Assembly: GCF_013745115.1 (NCBI RefSeq)
Contig: NZ_CP051151.1
Coordinates: 372,001-436,000 of the forward strand
Direction: 5' to 3'
DNA: 64,000 nt
Origin: Hujiaoplasma nucleasis
Lineage (GTDB): Bacteria > Bacillota_I > Bacilli_A > Izemoplasmatales > Hujiaoplasmataceae
Both the position numbers and the translations under genes were made by a program. Below, piece by piece: positions 42,751 through 53,212 of the stretch. The notes beneath the pieces are model-generated. The model did no database searches and had not been told where the DNA came from. It saw nothing but the letters and a program-made list of their open reading frames with translations. Numbering within the stretch: position 1 is the stretch's first letter; each line of letters begins with the position of its first letter.

Positions 42751-45581
42751 TTGAATTATTAAGAGTCATCTATATATTAGCTTTTATATTCATTATTATT
42801 ATTTTAGTTTTTATTTTTAATCAAAAAAGAAAACACATAAGAAAACAAGTCAATGAACCTATCATCAGAGATTATGTCTTTAATGTTTTAGAAAACTACC
42901 AACATCAACCTCTCAATTTTCCACAAAGACGTTTATTTGACTCTATTCAAGAAATAGAAGAGCAGTTAAACTTATCTAAGGATGCCTTAAATAAAGTAAG
43001 AAGAAATTTATTTACTGAAAAATACATTGAAAGTTTAAAAAAACAATGTCAAAGCCCTTATAAATTAAAACGGCTTTTAGCTGCCCATAAGTTAACCTAT
43101 ATATTGAGTGATCATGATTTTTTAACTCCTATGATTATTAGAGAAAAGAATCCTGTTATTTTGTTTTATTTGCTCTATTTTTCTATCAATCAAATGAATC
43201 AAGAGATTTTTGATCAAGTCTTGATGAAGGTTCAAGGAATCAACCATGTTGTTTTAGAGCGTATAGCCATTCTTATCGCCAATCATTTCTCTGTCTTTAA
43301 AGCTTATGTTCATAAACAAGAAACATCTTTTATCTATGAACATATATTTATTCAAGTTATGGTCGCTAGGAAGCAATTATCTTATGATTTACCAGATGAA
43401 ATCGATCATTATATGCGAGATTTGTTTACTTCTAAGCAAAGTGATTCTTATCGTAAACTAATGACTCTTTATTTATCATACTTAGAGACGATTAATGATC
43501 CTTTTTTATTAGATGAACTGGTGATTAATCATGATTTCATTGATATTAAAAACTATGGTTATCGAGCTTATGCCAATAAGAAGCAGTGGTTATTTATCGA
43601 AAAATTATTTAAGGTACTTTCTCATCACCAACAGGAGAACCAACTTATTATTGAAGCTATTTCAAATATTAGTCAGGAACCAATGATTTTAAATAAACTT
43701 TTTTATTATGAGACTGTTTTAAGTGATGATAATCAAAGGAAGGCATTGGCTAAAATTTTATCTGAGAAAATTGATTATATTTTATTAAAGTTAAATTCAA
43801 ATGAACAAAGTATGGCTGAAAAAAATATTTCTTTGATTTTAGAACATAAGTATTTATCTGGTTTTATTGCTTTTATCAATCAAAATCGTGATATTGATTT
43901 AGAAAGAAAAATATTTAATATTATTGAAAGTACTATAAAAAATCATCCTGATATTTTAGATGAAATTTTAATTTATGTTGATGAAGAAATTTTAAATAGG
44001 TATGATTATCATTCTAAAACACCTGAAGTTGTCAAAAAAGAAGTACAAGCCCCTGAGTTATCAAAAATTATTTGGTTAAGCATTATGTTTGTTATTGCCA
44101 TAATATTTTATCCTTTATTATCAATTTTGAGTCATTTAGGTGAATTTGGACAATTAAGTTTCTATGAAATTATTAAAAACTTTGTTTTAGATACAAATAG
44201 AAACCTTATTTATTATTTCGTGGCTGCTAATATTATCTATTTAATGTTAATGTTTGTTTCATTAAGAGGTTCATATAAGCAAAATGAGTTATGGTTTTTA
44301 AAATCATTGGATTTATTATATGAAGATGAACTTTTACCAGCTATTTCTATCATAGCTCCAGCTTATAATGAAGAAGTCAATATCATTACCAGTGTTAGGT
44401 CTTTACTTAACTTAAAATATCCTAAGTATGAGGTGATTGTGGTCAATGATGGTTCTAAAGATCAAACACTTAATGTTTTAATTAAACATTTTAACTTAAA
44501 AAGACATCATCCTTTCTTCTTAACGGCTTTAAAAACCAAGGCAGTTAGGGGTATTTATAAGAATCCAGAGTATCCTCATTTAATTGTAGTCAATAAAGCC
44601 AATGGTGGTAAAGCTGATGCTTTAAATGTTGGTATCAATGTTGCTCATTATCCTTATATTTGCGGAATTGACGCTGATAGTGTATTAGAACAAGATGCCT
44701 TATTAAGGTTGATGTCATCTTCTTTAGATTATAGTCATAGGCCAGTTGCTTTGGGGGGAAATATTGTTCCAGCCAATGGTTGTAAGATTGATCATGGTTA
44801 TATAGAAGATAAACAGTTACCTAAGGAATCTATCACTCGCTTTCAAGCCATTGAGTATGTCAGGGCTTTTACAACTGGGCGTATTGGGTGGTCTGAAGCT
44901 AAGTCATTATTAATTATTTCGGGTGCTTTTGGTTTATTTTATAAAAAAGATATTATCAGGATTGGTGGTTATATTACTTCTTCAGGTTTGCTGAAAAAAG
45001 ATTCTGTTGGTGAAGACATGGAACTGGTGGTTCGTTTAACTTATGAACGAATGAAAGAAAAGAAGAAGCAATATATTGGTTATGTCTATCATGCCAATTG
45101 TTATACTGAATTACCTAGTGATATGAAAACTTTATTGAAACAAAGAAACCGATGGCATCGAGGTTTATTAGATATATTGAGTTATCATCGGCAAATATTG
45201 TTTAATCCAAAATACAAGCAAATTGGTTTTTTAGCCACTCCATATTTCTATATATTTGAAGTTTTAGGACCGTTTTTTGAATGGATTGGCTATTTAATGT
45301 TAATTTTAAGCTTCATTTTTGGTTTCTTATCACCGACAATCGTCTTAGCAATCTTTGGTTTATCTATTATTTTAGGAATAATCATTTCTTTGTTTTCAGT
45401 CCTTATTCAAGAAAGTCAATCTGAATATATGAAGAAAAAAGATTTATGGGTTTTAATTGTCTTTGCTATACTTGAAAATTTTGGCTATAGACAATTATTA
45501 TCCTTACATAGAATCTATTCATTCTTTAGTGCTTTATTTGAAAAAGGCCAATGGGGTGAACAAAAAAGAAAAGGCATTTAA
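42747..45581 (+). CDS. membrane family-2 glycosyltransferase with large helical N-terminal region
   Basis: Processive-type glycosyltransferase of the cellulose/poly-GlcNAc/hyaluronan synthase kind, 944 residues. It has one N-terminal membrane helix, then about 400 helical residues that look like HEAT-type repeats, and two membrane helices near 440-505. The GT-A domain starts near residue 529 (APAYNEEVNI, VNDGSKDQT, NGGKADALN, DADS), with the acceptor motif GEDMEL near 754 and QRNRW near 797. Membrane helices finish the protein at about 825-905. The missing c-di-GMP-binding PilZ domain may be made up for by the coupled sensor protein upstream. The sugar is not known. It is likely to make an extracellular or capsular polysaccharide. 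Confidence 0.85.
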   Translation: MIELLRVIYILAFIFIIIILVFIFNQKRKHIRKQVNEPIIRDYVFNVLENYQHQPLNFPQRRLFDSIQEIEEQLNLSKDALNKVRRNLFTEKYIESLKKQCQSPYKLKRLLAAHKLTYILSDHDFLTPMIIREKNPVILFYLLYFSINQMNQEIFDQVLMKVQGINHVVLERIAILIANHFSVFKAYVHKQETSFIYEHIFIQVMVARKQLSYDLPDEIDHYMRDLFTSKQSDSYRKLMTLYLSYLETINDPFLLDELVINHDFIDIKNYGYRAYANKKQWLFIEKLFKVLSHHQQENQLIIEAISNISQEPMILNKLFYYETVLSDDNQRKALAKILSEKIDYILLKLNSNEQSMAEKNISLILEHKYLSGFIAFINQNRDIDLERKIFNIIESTIKNHPDILDEILIYVDEEILNRYDYHSKTPEVVKKEVQAPELSKIIWLSIMFVIAIIFYPLLSILSHLGEFGQLSFYEIIKNFVLDTNRNLIYYFVAANIIYLMLMFVSLRGSYKQNELWFLKSLDLLYEDELLPAISIIAPAYNEEVNIITSVRSLLNLKYPKYEVIVVNDGSKDQTLNVLIKHFNLKRHHPFFLTALKTKAVRGIYKNPEYPHLIVVNKANGGKADALNVGINVAHYPYICGIDADSVLEQDALLRLMSSSLDYSHRPVALGGNIVPANGCKIDHGYIEDKQLPKESITRFQAIEYVRAFTTGRIGWSEAKSLLIISGAFGLFYKKDIIRIGGYITSSGLLKKDSVGEDMELVVRLTYERMKEKKKQYIGYVYHANCYTELPSDMKTLLKQRNRWHRGLLDILSYHRQILFNPKYKQIGFLATPYFYIFEVLGPFFEWIGYLMLILSFIFGFLSPTIVLAIFGLSIILGIIISLFSVLIQESQSEYMKKKDLWVLIVFAILENFGYRQLLSLHRIYSFFSALFEKGQWGEQKRKGI

Positions 45582-45590
45582 ATATAGATT

Positions 45591-45630
45591 AAAACACCTG
45601 TTAGTATTCTAATTACAGGTGTTTTTTACA
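45591..45630 (+). terminator. terminator after the glycosyltransferase gene
   Basis: The 11-bp stem AAAACACCTGT (45591-45601) / ACAGGTGTTTT (45615-45625) is followed by T. Confidence 0.85.
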
Positions 45631-45766
45631 TTTTATATAGATTAATATGAAATCTATTTTAAATTTTATTTATAATAACCAATTTGATTGAAAAATGATA
45701 TTGATGTTCATTATTTCTGTAATATAAATAAAATTAGGTATAAATGAATTTAAAGGGGAGGATAGT

Positions 45767-47503
45767 ATGAAGAAACTGTTGCGTTTATGTTGTTTAATAT
45801 TGCTTACAATGGCTTTAACAGCATGTGATGGTTTTCCAGGTGTGACTGATTTAACAGGAGACACCAATGTGGTTGATACTTCAACAGAATTAACAGGAGA
45901 AACAACCACTGAATCAATTATTGAGATCAATGAAAGAATTTATGAAATTTATGAGTTGGCGGTGACTTCAAGTGCTTTTACCGAATCTTATGAAGATTGG
46001 TTAGAATCTATCAGAGGTCCACAAGGTTTACCAGGTGAAAATGGCAAAGAAGTTCAATTACAGGTTTTTGAAGGTTATATTCAATGGCAACATGTAGGAG
46101 ATGAAACTTGGTCAAATTTGATTTCTTTATTAGATTTGACTGGATCAGATGGTCGTGAGGTCGTTTTAAGACTACATGAAGGTTTTATTGAATGGCAATA
46201 TAGTGGTGATGAAACTTGGTTGACAGTGATCAATCTTCAAACCATCATAGGTGATATGACTAAAGTCATCACTCTACAGGTTTTTGAGGGTTATATCCAA
46301 TGGCAATATCTTGGAGATACAACTTGGAATAACTTGCTTGAATTATCGACCATGATTGGTAGTGATGGACATGAGGTTGTTTTACAAGTGGCTAATGGTT
46401 TTGTTCAATGGCAGTATATTGGGGATGAAACTTGGAATGATTTGCTTGATTTATCGACCATGACAGGTAGTGATGGTAATAACGGTAAAAAAATCACTCT
46501 TCAAGTTTTAGATGGTTTTGATCAATGGCAATATATCGGTGATTCAACTTGGAATAACTTACTTGACTTATCAACCATGACAGGTAGTGATGGTAGCGAT
46601 GGTCAAGAAATTATATTACAAGTGGCTGATGGTTATGTTCAATGGAAATATGAAGCTGAAAATGAATGGCATAATCTTATTGAGTTATTAACTTTGGTTG
46701 GTACCAATGGTATTGATGGGGCCAATGGTTTATCTGCTTATGAAATTTTAGAAGGTGATGAAGAAACTGTCAATAATTATATGATTTCTTATCCTACAGA
46801 TACTTATAATTTTAAGCAAATTCCTGACACAAGTGTCTATGTAACTGACTTATTAAGTTTATATAATATCTTCATGGGAGATGTTATTGCCTATGGTGGT
46901 AATTTCTATTCAAATGATATGACTCGAATTATACGTTATATGACTAATGATCCCGAAGTTACTATCTCAAGTACAATCACCAAGATTGGTTCTTATGCTT
47001 TCTTTGGAAACATTAATGTAGATATGGTATATATTCCTTTAAATGTTACGGAAATAGGAATAATGGCTTTTGGTGAAATGGGCATTGAGCATATAGTAGA
47101 AATCATGACAGAATATAGTGTACAACCTGCAGGATGGAGTGATTATGCATTCTTTGATAACGTGATTGTCCATTGGGCAAACGATTTGGATTATCCAATC
47201 ATAAATGAAAATACTGAGACTTTAGCCAATATTAGCATTGGTGGAGATTCAATCATCTATGAATTCGTTCCTCAAACAACTGGATATTATGAAATATATT
47301 CAGTAGGAACCTACGATACTTACGCTTATTTATATGATTCATATTTTGACTATATTATTGATAGTGATGATGATGGTGAAGCAAGTAATTTCTATATTAA
47401 TTATTACTTTGAAGCCGGTGTAACTTACTATATTCAAGTAGAGTTTTGGTCAACCATTGATACTGGTACATTTAGTTTGTTTGTAATGAATGTTCCTGCA
47501 TAA
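45767..47503 (+). CDS. repeat lipoprotein with six QWQY units, LRR-like segment and PPC-like end
   Basis: Surface lipoprotein: lipobox LTAC (Cys near residue 20), then a Thr-rich linker and one GPQGLPGENG collagen-like stretch. Six tandem units of about 38-45 residues follow (about 85-325), each with V.LQV..G[FY].QWQY.GD.TW..LL.L followed by GSDG. Next is a BspA-like leucine-rich piece (TKIGSYAFFGNINVDMVYIP, near residue 405) and a C-terminal beta domain that fits the pre-peptidase C-terminal (PPC) type. GGGGAGG lies before the ATG. Likely an adhesin or carbohydrate-binding surface protein. No enzyme motif. Confidence 0.75.
   Translation: MKKLLRLCCLILLTMALTACDGFPGVTDLTGDTNVVDTSTELTGETTTESIIEINERIYEIYELAVTSSAFTESYEDWLESIRGPQGLPGENGKEVQLQVFEGYIQWQHVGDETWSNLISLLDLTGSDGREVVLRLHEGFIEWQYSGDETWLTVINLQTIIGDMTKVITLQVFEGYIQWQYLGDTTWNNLLELSTMIGSDGHEVVLQVANGFVQWQYIGDETWNDLLDLSTMTGSDGNNGKKITLQVLDGFDQWQYIGDSTWNNLLDLSTMTGSDGSDGQEIILQVADGYVQWKYEAENEWHNLIELLTLVGTNGIDGANGLSAYEILEGDEETVNNYMISYPTDTYNFKQIPDTSVYVTDLLSLYNIFMGDVIAYGGNFYSNDMTRIIRYMTNDPEVTISSTITKIGSYAFFGNINVDMVYIPLNVTEIGIMAFGEMGIEHIVEIMTEYSVQPAGWSDYAFFDNVIVHWANDLDYPIINENTETLANISIGGDSIIYEFVPQTTGYYEIYSVGTYDTYAYLYDSYFDYIIDSDDDGEASNFYINYYFEAGVTYYIQVEFWSTIDTGTFSLFVMNVPA
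46060..46720 (+). repeat. tandem repeats coding for the QWQY units
   Basis: Six diverged copies of about 115-135 bases, each containing the codons for G-F/Y-x-Q-W-Q-Y followed by GD-x-TW. The copies between 46,350 and 46,600 are most alike (for example the TTGCTTGATTTATCGACCATG-type segment). Confidence 0.8.
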
Positions 47504-47514
47504 GGCATAAATAT

Positions 47515-47552
47515 AAAAAACGAGTCAATTCACTTTGACTCGTTTTTTTTAA
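47515..47552. terminator. bidirectional terminator between repeat lipoprotein and rarA
   Basis: The stem AAAAAACGAGTCAA / TTGACTCGTTTTTT has T-runs on both strands. Confidence 0.85.
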
Positions 47553-48773
47553 TTATTTAATTATTTTTTCATTCTTTTCATATTCTTCAGCATAAGCTTT
47601 TTCAATTTTTGTATGAGTTTGAGGCTTATAGTAAGTCTTACCTTGTAGTTCTTTAGGTAGATAATCTTGTTTTACGATATGATTTGGATAATCATGAGCG
47701 TATTTATAGTCTTTAGCATTATCATAGGTAGGATTATTGATTAAATGGCTTGGTACAGGATAGGTTTTTCCTGATGAAACATCTTGTAAGGCTTCATTAA
47801 TGGCTAAATGAGCTGCATTTGATTTAGGAGATATACACATATCTATGACAATGGCAGATAAGGCATTCACAGCTTCAGGAAAGCCAATACTTTCAGCAAT
47901 CTCACATGCAGCATTTACCTTGACACCCATCATAGGGTTTGCTAATCCGATATCTTCGTATACGATGGCTTTAATCCTTCTTACAAGTGATTTCAAATCA
48001 TTGGCTTGAATGAGTCTAGCTAGGTAATATAATGCTGCATTAACATCTGATCCCCTTACTGATTTATGAAATGCACTTAAAACATCGTAATAATCATCAC
48101 CTGTTTTAAAGGCGGAAATTTGAGCTTGTGGTAAATATTTTTCTAATTCAATAAGGTCAATATGCAAAGAAGTAGATGCGTTTAGGACAAGTTCGAGCAT
48201 ATTTATTCCAGATCTGACCTCATTATTTGCCGCTACAGCGATTTTTTTGAAGACGTCTTCATCAATAGTCGAATTTGGATATAAATCGCTTAAATCAAGA
48301 TTTTTTAAGTATTTTTCAATTTCTTCAGTAGATGGTTTGGTTAATTTATAAATAGATACCCGACTTCTAATGGCAGGATTGACAGATATATATGGATTTT
48401 CTGTGGTTAAACCGATCATAATAATATTGCCTTTTTCAACATAGGGTAAAAGATAGTCTTGAATATCACGGTTCATCCGATGAATTTCATCAATAAATAG
48501 GATGGTGTGATTATAATTTTTAGCAGCATCAATGATATCTCTTAAAGAATGTTTATTATCAGTAGATGCATTAAAATTAAAATGATTTAAAGGGTAATAA
48601 GAGGCTATAATCCTAGCGATTGTGGTTTTACCAACACCAGTAGGACCATATAGTATTAAAGATGATAATTGGTCTTTACTAATTAAGTTTTCTAGGAGTA
48701 TTTTTAATTTTTCATTACCTATGACCCCTTCAAATGTTGTTGGTCTTAATCTATCAGCTAATGGTTGGCTCAT
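47553..48773 (-). CDS. rarA: replication-associated recombination protein A (AAA+ ATPase)
   Basis: Clamp-loader-like ATPase acting at stalled replication forks. 407 residues. Motifs: the N-terminal PLADRLRP, Walker A GPTGVGKTT near residue 43, Walker B LFIDEIHR, the sensor GLTTENPY, and the C-terminal MgsA domain with SVRGSDVNAALYYLARL and YEDIGLANP. The start is ATG 48773 immediately downstream of GGAGGTTCAT; a longer frame to 48836 has no support. It diverges from the PHP phosphatase gene. Confidence 0.95.
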   Translation of the reverse strand: MSQPLADRLRPTTFEGVIGNEKLKILLENLISKDQLSSLILYGPTGVGKTTIARIIASYYPLNHFNFNASTDNKHSLRDIIDAAKNYNHTILFIDEIHRMNRDIQDYLLPYVEKGNIIMIGLTTENPYISVNPAIRSRVSIYKLTKPSTEEIEKYLKNLDLSDLYPNSTIDEDVFKKIAVAANNEVRSGINMLELVLNASTSLHIDLIELEKYLPQAQISAFKTGDDYYDVLSAFHKSVRGSDVNAALYYLARLIQANDLKSLVRRIKAIVYEDIGLANPMMGVKVNAACEIAESIGFPEAVNALSAIVIDMCISPKSNAAHLAINEALQDVSSGKTYPVPSHLINNPTYDNAKDYKYAHDYPNHIVKQDYLPKELQGKTYYKPQTHTKIEKAYAEEYEKNEKIIK

Positions 48774-48868
48774 ATGAACCTCCTTTATGATATAATTATA
48801 ACATAAAGTCATGTTCATGGGTATAAATCGTCCCACGAATATTAAAGAACTTAGCCCCAGGAGGTACT

Positions 48869-49654
48869 ATGAGAACATATAAAGCTAATTATCACACCCA
48901 TTGTGATTTATGTAAACATGCTAAAGGCAGTATTGAAGATTATGTATTAAAGGCTATAGAACATGGTTTTGATGCTATTGGTATTACAGACCATGCGCCT
49001 TTTGACTTTTTAAATGAACGTTCAGTGAGAATGACTTCAGAGGAATATCCTGAGTATATTAGGCAATTGAAACATGCTATTGTCCATTATTTAGATTTCA
49101 TATTAATCTATCGAGGTCTAGAAATAGAGTATTTTAATGGTTATCATAAGCATTATGAGTCGCTTTTAGAACACTTAGATTATCTTATATTAGGCCAACA
49201 CTATATTGAAAAAGAAGGTGAGTTGCTATCTGTCTATAAAATTAAAAGTATTGAAGATATGCAAATATATAAAGAAACACTGATTAAAGCCATGCATACA
49301 GGTTATTTTAAAATCATAGCTCATCCAGACATTTTTTTAATTAATCAAGGGCAAATAAGTGATGAAATGAAGGCAATTTCTCGTGAAATCATCCAAACTG
49401 CTAAAAAAACCGACACAATTTTAGAAATTAATGCCAATGGCTTTAGAAAGAAGAAACATCAAGTAGATGGTCAATATTATATGGCTTATCCTCGAATAGA
49501 GTTTTGGAAAATCGTAAAAGAAGAAAATGCAAGGGCCATGATTAATGCAGATGCTCATGATCCAAATCAATTAGTTGACCAAGCTATCGAATTGGCATAT
49601 GAATTTGCAAGACATCTCTCCATAGCAGTAGAAGAAGAATTGGTTTTAGACTGA
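48869..49654 (+). CDS. PHP-domain histidinol-phosphatase-like protein
   Basis: 261 residues of the HisJ/HisK type PHP phosphatase family. Metal-binding motifs: YHTHCDLCKHAKG, GITDHAPF, YRGLEIEYF, GQHYIE, IAHPDIFL and NADAHDP. AGGAGG precedes the ATG. No other histidine-biosynthesis genes are in the window, so it may act on another phosphate ester rather than histidinol phosphate. It ends in TGA at 49652-49654, evidence that TGA is a stop here. Confidence 0.85.
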   Translation: MRTYKANYHTHCDLCKHAKGSIEDYVLKAIEHGFDAIGITDHAPFDFLNERSVRMTSEEYPEYIRQLKHAIVHYLDFILIYRGLEIEYFNGYHKHYESLLEHLDYLILGQHYIEKEGELLSVYKIKSIEDMQIYKETLIKAMHTGYFKIIAHPDIFLINQGQISDEMKAISREIIQTAKKTDTILEINANGFRKKKHQVDGQYYMAYPRIEFWKIVKEENARAMINADAHDPNQLVDQAIELAYEFARHLSIAVEEELVLD

Positions 49655-50171
<517 letters not shown>

Positions 50172-51149
50172 ATGAAAAAACTTTTTATGATATTTACTGG
50201 CGGGACGATTTCTATGAAGATAGACGATGTCTCTCACTCAGTTAAACCTGCTTTACATGCCCATGAAATTATGAAAAATTTTCTTGGTCCTGAACTTACT
50301 GAGGGAACTGAAGTTATAGAATTCTCTGAGATACCTTCTCCATCGATGACACCTGACATGATGCTTGAAATTTCAAGAATTATCAAAAAAATCATCCGTG
50401 AGGATGATCCAATAGGGTTTATTGTTGTTCATGGCACGGATACTTTAGAGGAAACTGCTTTTTTTCTTGATACAGCAATTGAAACTGATTTACCTATTAT
50501 TGTGACAGGTTCTATGAAATCATCGTCTGATTTAGGTTTTGATGGTGTAAATAACCTAGTTTCATCAATTTTGGTTGCTAAAAGTCCTAGTTCAAAGGGT
50601 CGTGGTGTCTTAGTCGTCATGAATGATCAGATAAACGCTGCTTCTGAAGTTACAAAAAGTAATACTTTGTCCTTAGATACCTTTAAATCATTAGATTATG
50701 GCCCTGTAGGCATCGTAGATAATAAAGAGGTACTTTATCATAGGTTAGTCACTGTTGTTCGAAATAAGCTAGAAATTGACGCTTTAGTGGATAAAGTCTA
50801 TTTGCTTAAAGCTGTAGCTGGTGAAGATTCATTGATAATTAACTATTTAATTGATCAAGGAGCCAATGGATTCGTGATTGAAGCCTTGGGTAGGGGTAAT
50901 GTTCCACCAAAGATGATTGATGGTATTCAAAGAGCTTTAGACAATGATATTCCTGTAATTATTGCTTCTAGATGTCCTAGTGGTCGTACTTTAGATTCAT
51001 ATGGCTATGTTGGTGGTGGTAAATTCCTTACGGAAATGGGTTGTATCATGTCTACTTCATTAAATGGTCAAAAAGCTAGAATATTATTAATGTTGGCTTT
51101 ATCTAAGTCAAAAGATAGAGATTTTCTTAAAGGATTATTTACCATATAA
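50172..51149 (+). CDS. ansA: type I L-asparaginase
   Basis: Cytosolic asparaginase converting asparagine to aspartate and ammonia. 325 residues, no signal peptide. The first catalytic motif is FTGGTISM near residue 10, and the second is VVHGTDTLEETAFF near residue 84. The C-terminal domain carries SRCPSGRT. ATG 50172 is chosen because GAGGTG lies nine bases upstream; the ATG at 50154 is inside the leader. It is the only gene between the gene-free stretch and a strong terminator. Confidence 0.93.
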   Translation: MKKLFMIFTGGTISMKIDDVSHSVKPALHAHEIMKNFLGPELTEGTEVIEFSEIPSPSMTPDMMLEISRIIKKIIREDDPIGFIVVHGTDTLEETAFFLDTAIETDLPIIVTGSMKSSSDLGFDGVNNLVSSILVAKSPSSKGRGVLVVMNDQINAASEVTKSNTLSLDTFKSLDYGPVGIVDNKEVLYHRLVTVVRNKLEIDALVDKVYLLKAVAGEDSLIINYLIDQGANGFVIEALGRGNVPPKMIDGIQRALDNDIPVIIASRCPSGRTLDSYGYVGGGKFLTEMGCIMSTSLNGQKARILLMLALSKSKDRDFLKGLFTI

Positions 51150-51174
51150 TAGTTCGTATTAAATTTATACAGTA

Positions 51175-51211
51175 AAAAAAGATGTTAGTTCAGTGAACTA
51201 GCATCTTTTTA
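51175..51211. terminator. bidirectional terminator between asparaginase and ruvA
   Basis: The long stem AAAAAAGATGTTAGTTC / GAACTAGCATCTTTTT (one mismatch) has a 3-nt loop and T-runs on both strands. Confidence 0.85.
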
Positions 51212-51234
51212 ATGAATAGACTATTCAATCTATC

Positions 51235-51786
51235 TTATTTAAGCATATAGGATAAAGCATCTTTAATTAAATCATTAATGGCTTTTGATTCGTCGAGTTT
51301 CGGAATAACCTTTGATATTTCTCTTGGACCATAACCTAAGGCTTTTAAGGCTTCTTCAACTTCTATGAATACTTGTGAAGTAATACTTGGCTCAATATCT
51401 AACTTACCTTGAAGGTCTAAAATGATTTGTTTTGATGATTTAGGACCAATACCAGGGAATTTTTGTAAATATTTAGCATCACCAGATTCAATTGCATCCG
51501 CAATTGAATTCACAGGTCCACTGGCTAAGATAGCCACAGCCGATTTTGGCCCAATACCTGAAACAGATATTAACTTAATAAACAATTCTCTTGCTTCTAT
51601 AGACTTAAAACCAAAAAGATTGATGGCGTCTTCAGAGACTTTCTGATAAAGATAAATAGTCACTTCTTCATCTTTTTTAAAATTAAAAGGGTTTGGTGTG
51701 ATGATTAAATAACCAATACCATGGTTCTCTAAAGTCACGTATTTAGGGTTTATTTCCTTGATAATTCCTTTTATATAAGAATACAT
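51235..51786 (-). CDS. ruvA: Holliday junction branch migration protein RuvA
   Basis: Tetrameric junction-binding protein that loads RuvB. 183 residues. The OB-fold N-terminus is MYSYIKGIIKEI, followed by two helix-hairpin-helix motifs (SVSGIGPKSAVAIL and KFPGIGPKSSKQIILDL), and a C-terminal domain III that binds RuvB (about residues 140-183). AGGAGG lies before the ATG. The ruvB gene is not next to it: the transcript ends at a terminator right after ruvA. It lies 120 bases downstream of obg, apparently as the last gene of the rplU-obg strand group. Confidence 0.95.
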   Translation of the reverse strand: MYSYIKGIIKEINPKYVTLENHGIGYLIITPNPFNFKKDEEVTIYLYQKVSEDAINLFGFKSIEARELFIKLISVSGIGPKSAVAILASGPVNSIADAIESGDAKYLQKFPGIGPKSSKQIILDLQGKLDIEPSITSQVFIEVEEALKALGYGPREISKVIPKLDESKAINDLIKDALSYMLK

Positions 51787-51905
51787 ATGGCCTCCTGTAC
51801 AAATTCACATCACATTAATAACATATAAAATATACTTTAAGAATATATTAACTTCATTTTTATTTCATTTAAAAAATATATTTTCAACATAATATTTTTT
51901 GAAAA

Positions 51906-53183
51906 TTATTCGACAAATTCGAATTCTAGATCATAGATAATGATTGTATCACCGTTTTTAGCACCAGATTCTCTTAATAATTGGTCTAAACCAGCCTTTC
52001 TTAACTTAGCTAAGAAGGCTTGAATGTTTTCATCAGTGGCTAAAGACCTTTGTCTATAGGTTTTTTCTATGAGTGCGCCGGTGACATTGTAAGTATCATC
52101 TTTTGTACGTCTAATTTCAATATCCTTTTCTTCCTCAAAATGATATTCAACGTATTCTTCAACAACTTCTTGTTTTTCATAGAAAAATGGTGTTTGGTCT
52201 AATAATGCTTTAGTTCCAAAGACAAGTTCTTTTAAATTTTGATTGGTCATGGCTGAAATTGGGTAAATTTTCGTATCTTTTGGAAGTTTATCTTTGAATT
52301 CTTTGAGTCTGGCTTCTGCCCCATCTTCATCCATTTTGCTTGCGACAATGATTTGTGGGCGTTTCAATAAGTCAAATTCATATTTTTCCAACTCATTATT
52401 AATGGTTTGATAATCTTGGTAAGGATCTCTTAGAGAACTTGGGCTCATATCCACCATATGAAGTAAGACCCTGGTTCTTTCAATATGTTTTAAAAACTGT
52501 ATTCCTAAGCCTGCTCCTTGGTGAGCGCCCTCAATTAATCCAGGCATATCCGCTAATACGAAGGGTTGAACACCTGCGTATTCAACAACACCTAAATTTG
52601 GGGTGATGGTTGTGAATGGATAGTCTCCTATTTTAGGACTGGCTTTTGATAAAATGGTTATCAGTGTTGATTTTCCTACTGAAGGAAAACCAATTAAACC
52701 AACATCTGCTAAAAGTTTTAGTTCTACTCTTAAATCTAGTTCTTGACCTAATTCTCCATTTTCTTGGAATTTAGGAGCCTTATTTCTAGAATTAGCAAAA
52801 GCGGTATTCCCTCTTCCGCCTCGTCCCCCTTTAGCGATAAGGCTTTGTTCACCATGTTTGGTTAAATCAGCCAATACTTCATTGGTTTTTTCATTGTATA
52901 TAATGGTACCTATGGGCACCATGACGATAACGTCTTCAGCGTCTTTACCCGCCATATTTTTGTTTTTGCCTGGTTCACCGTCTTTTGCAAAGACATGTTT
53001 TTGGTATTTAAGGTCAGTTAGGGTTGATTTACCTTCATCAGCTTGGAAAATGATGGAACCACCTTTTCCCCCATTACCACCAGCTGGACCACCTTTTGGC
53101 ACATACTTTTCACGTCTAAATGCGACTTTTCCATCGCCACCTTTGCCGGATCTTACTAGAATATTTACTTCATCTATAAACAT
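51906..53183 (-). CDS. obg: GTPase Obg
   Basis: Ribosome-assembly GTPase, 425 residues. The glycine-rich Obg domain (GPAGGNGGKGG, residues 1-160) comes first. The GTPase domain has the P-loop GFPSVGKST near residue 165, YPFTTITPNLG, ADMPGLIEGAH and ASKMD. The C-terminal OCT domain covers about residues 350-425. AGAGGTG precedes the ATG. The group rplU-rpmA-obg is widely conserved, but here two genes are inserted between rpmA and obg. Confidence 0.97.
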   Translation of the reverse strand: MFIDEVNILVRSGKGGDGKVAFRREKYVPKGGPAGGNGGKGGSIIFQADEGKSTLTDLKYQKHVFAKDGEPGKNKNMAGKDAEDVIVMVPIGTIIYNEKTNEVLADLTKHGEQSLIAKGGRGGRGNTAFANSRNKAPKFQENGELGQELDLRVELKLLADVGLIGFPSVGKSTLITILSKASPKIGDYPFTTITPNLGVVEYAGVQPFVLADMPGLIEGAHQGAGLGIQFLKHIERTRVLLHMVDMSPSSLRDPYQDYQTINNELEKYEFDLLKRPQIIVASKMDEDGAEARLKEFKDKLPKDTKIYPISAMTNQNLKELVFGTKALLDQTPFFYEKQEVVEEYVEYHFEEEKDIEIRRTKDDTYNVTGALIEKTYRQRSLATDENIQAFLAKLRKAGLDQLLRESGAKNGDTIIIYDLEFEFVE

Positions 53184-53212
53184 GTTTACACCTCTTTTTT
53201 ATTATAACATAG

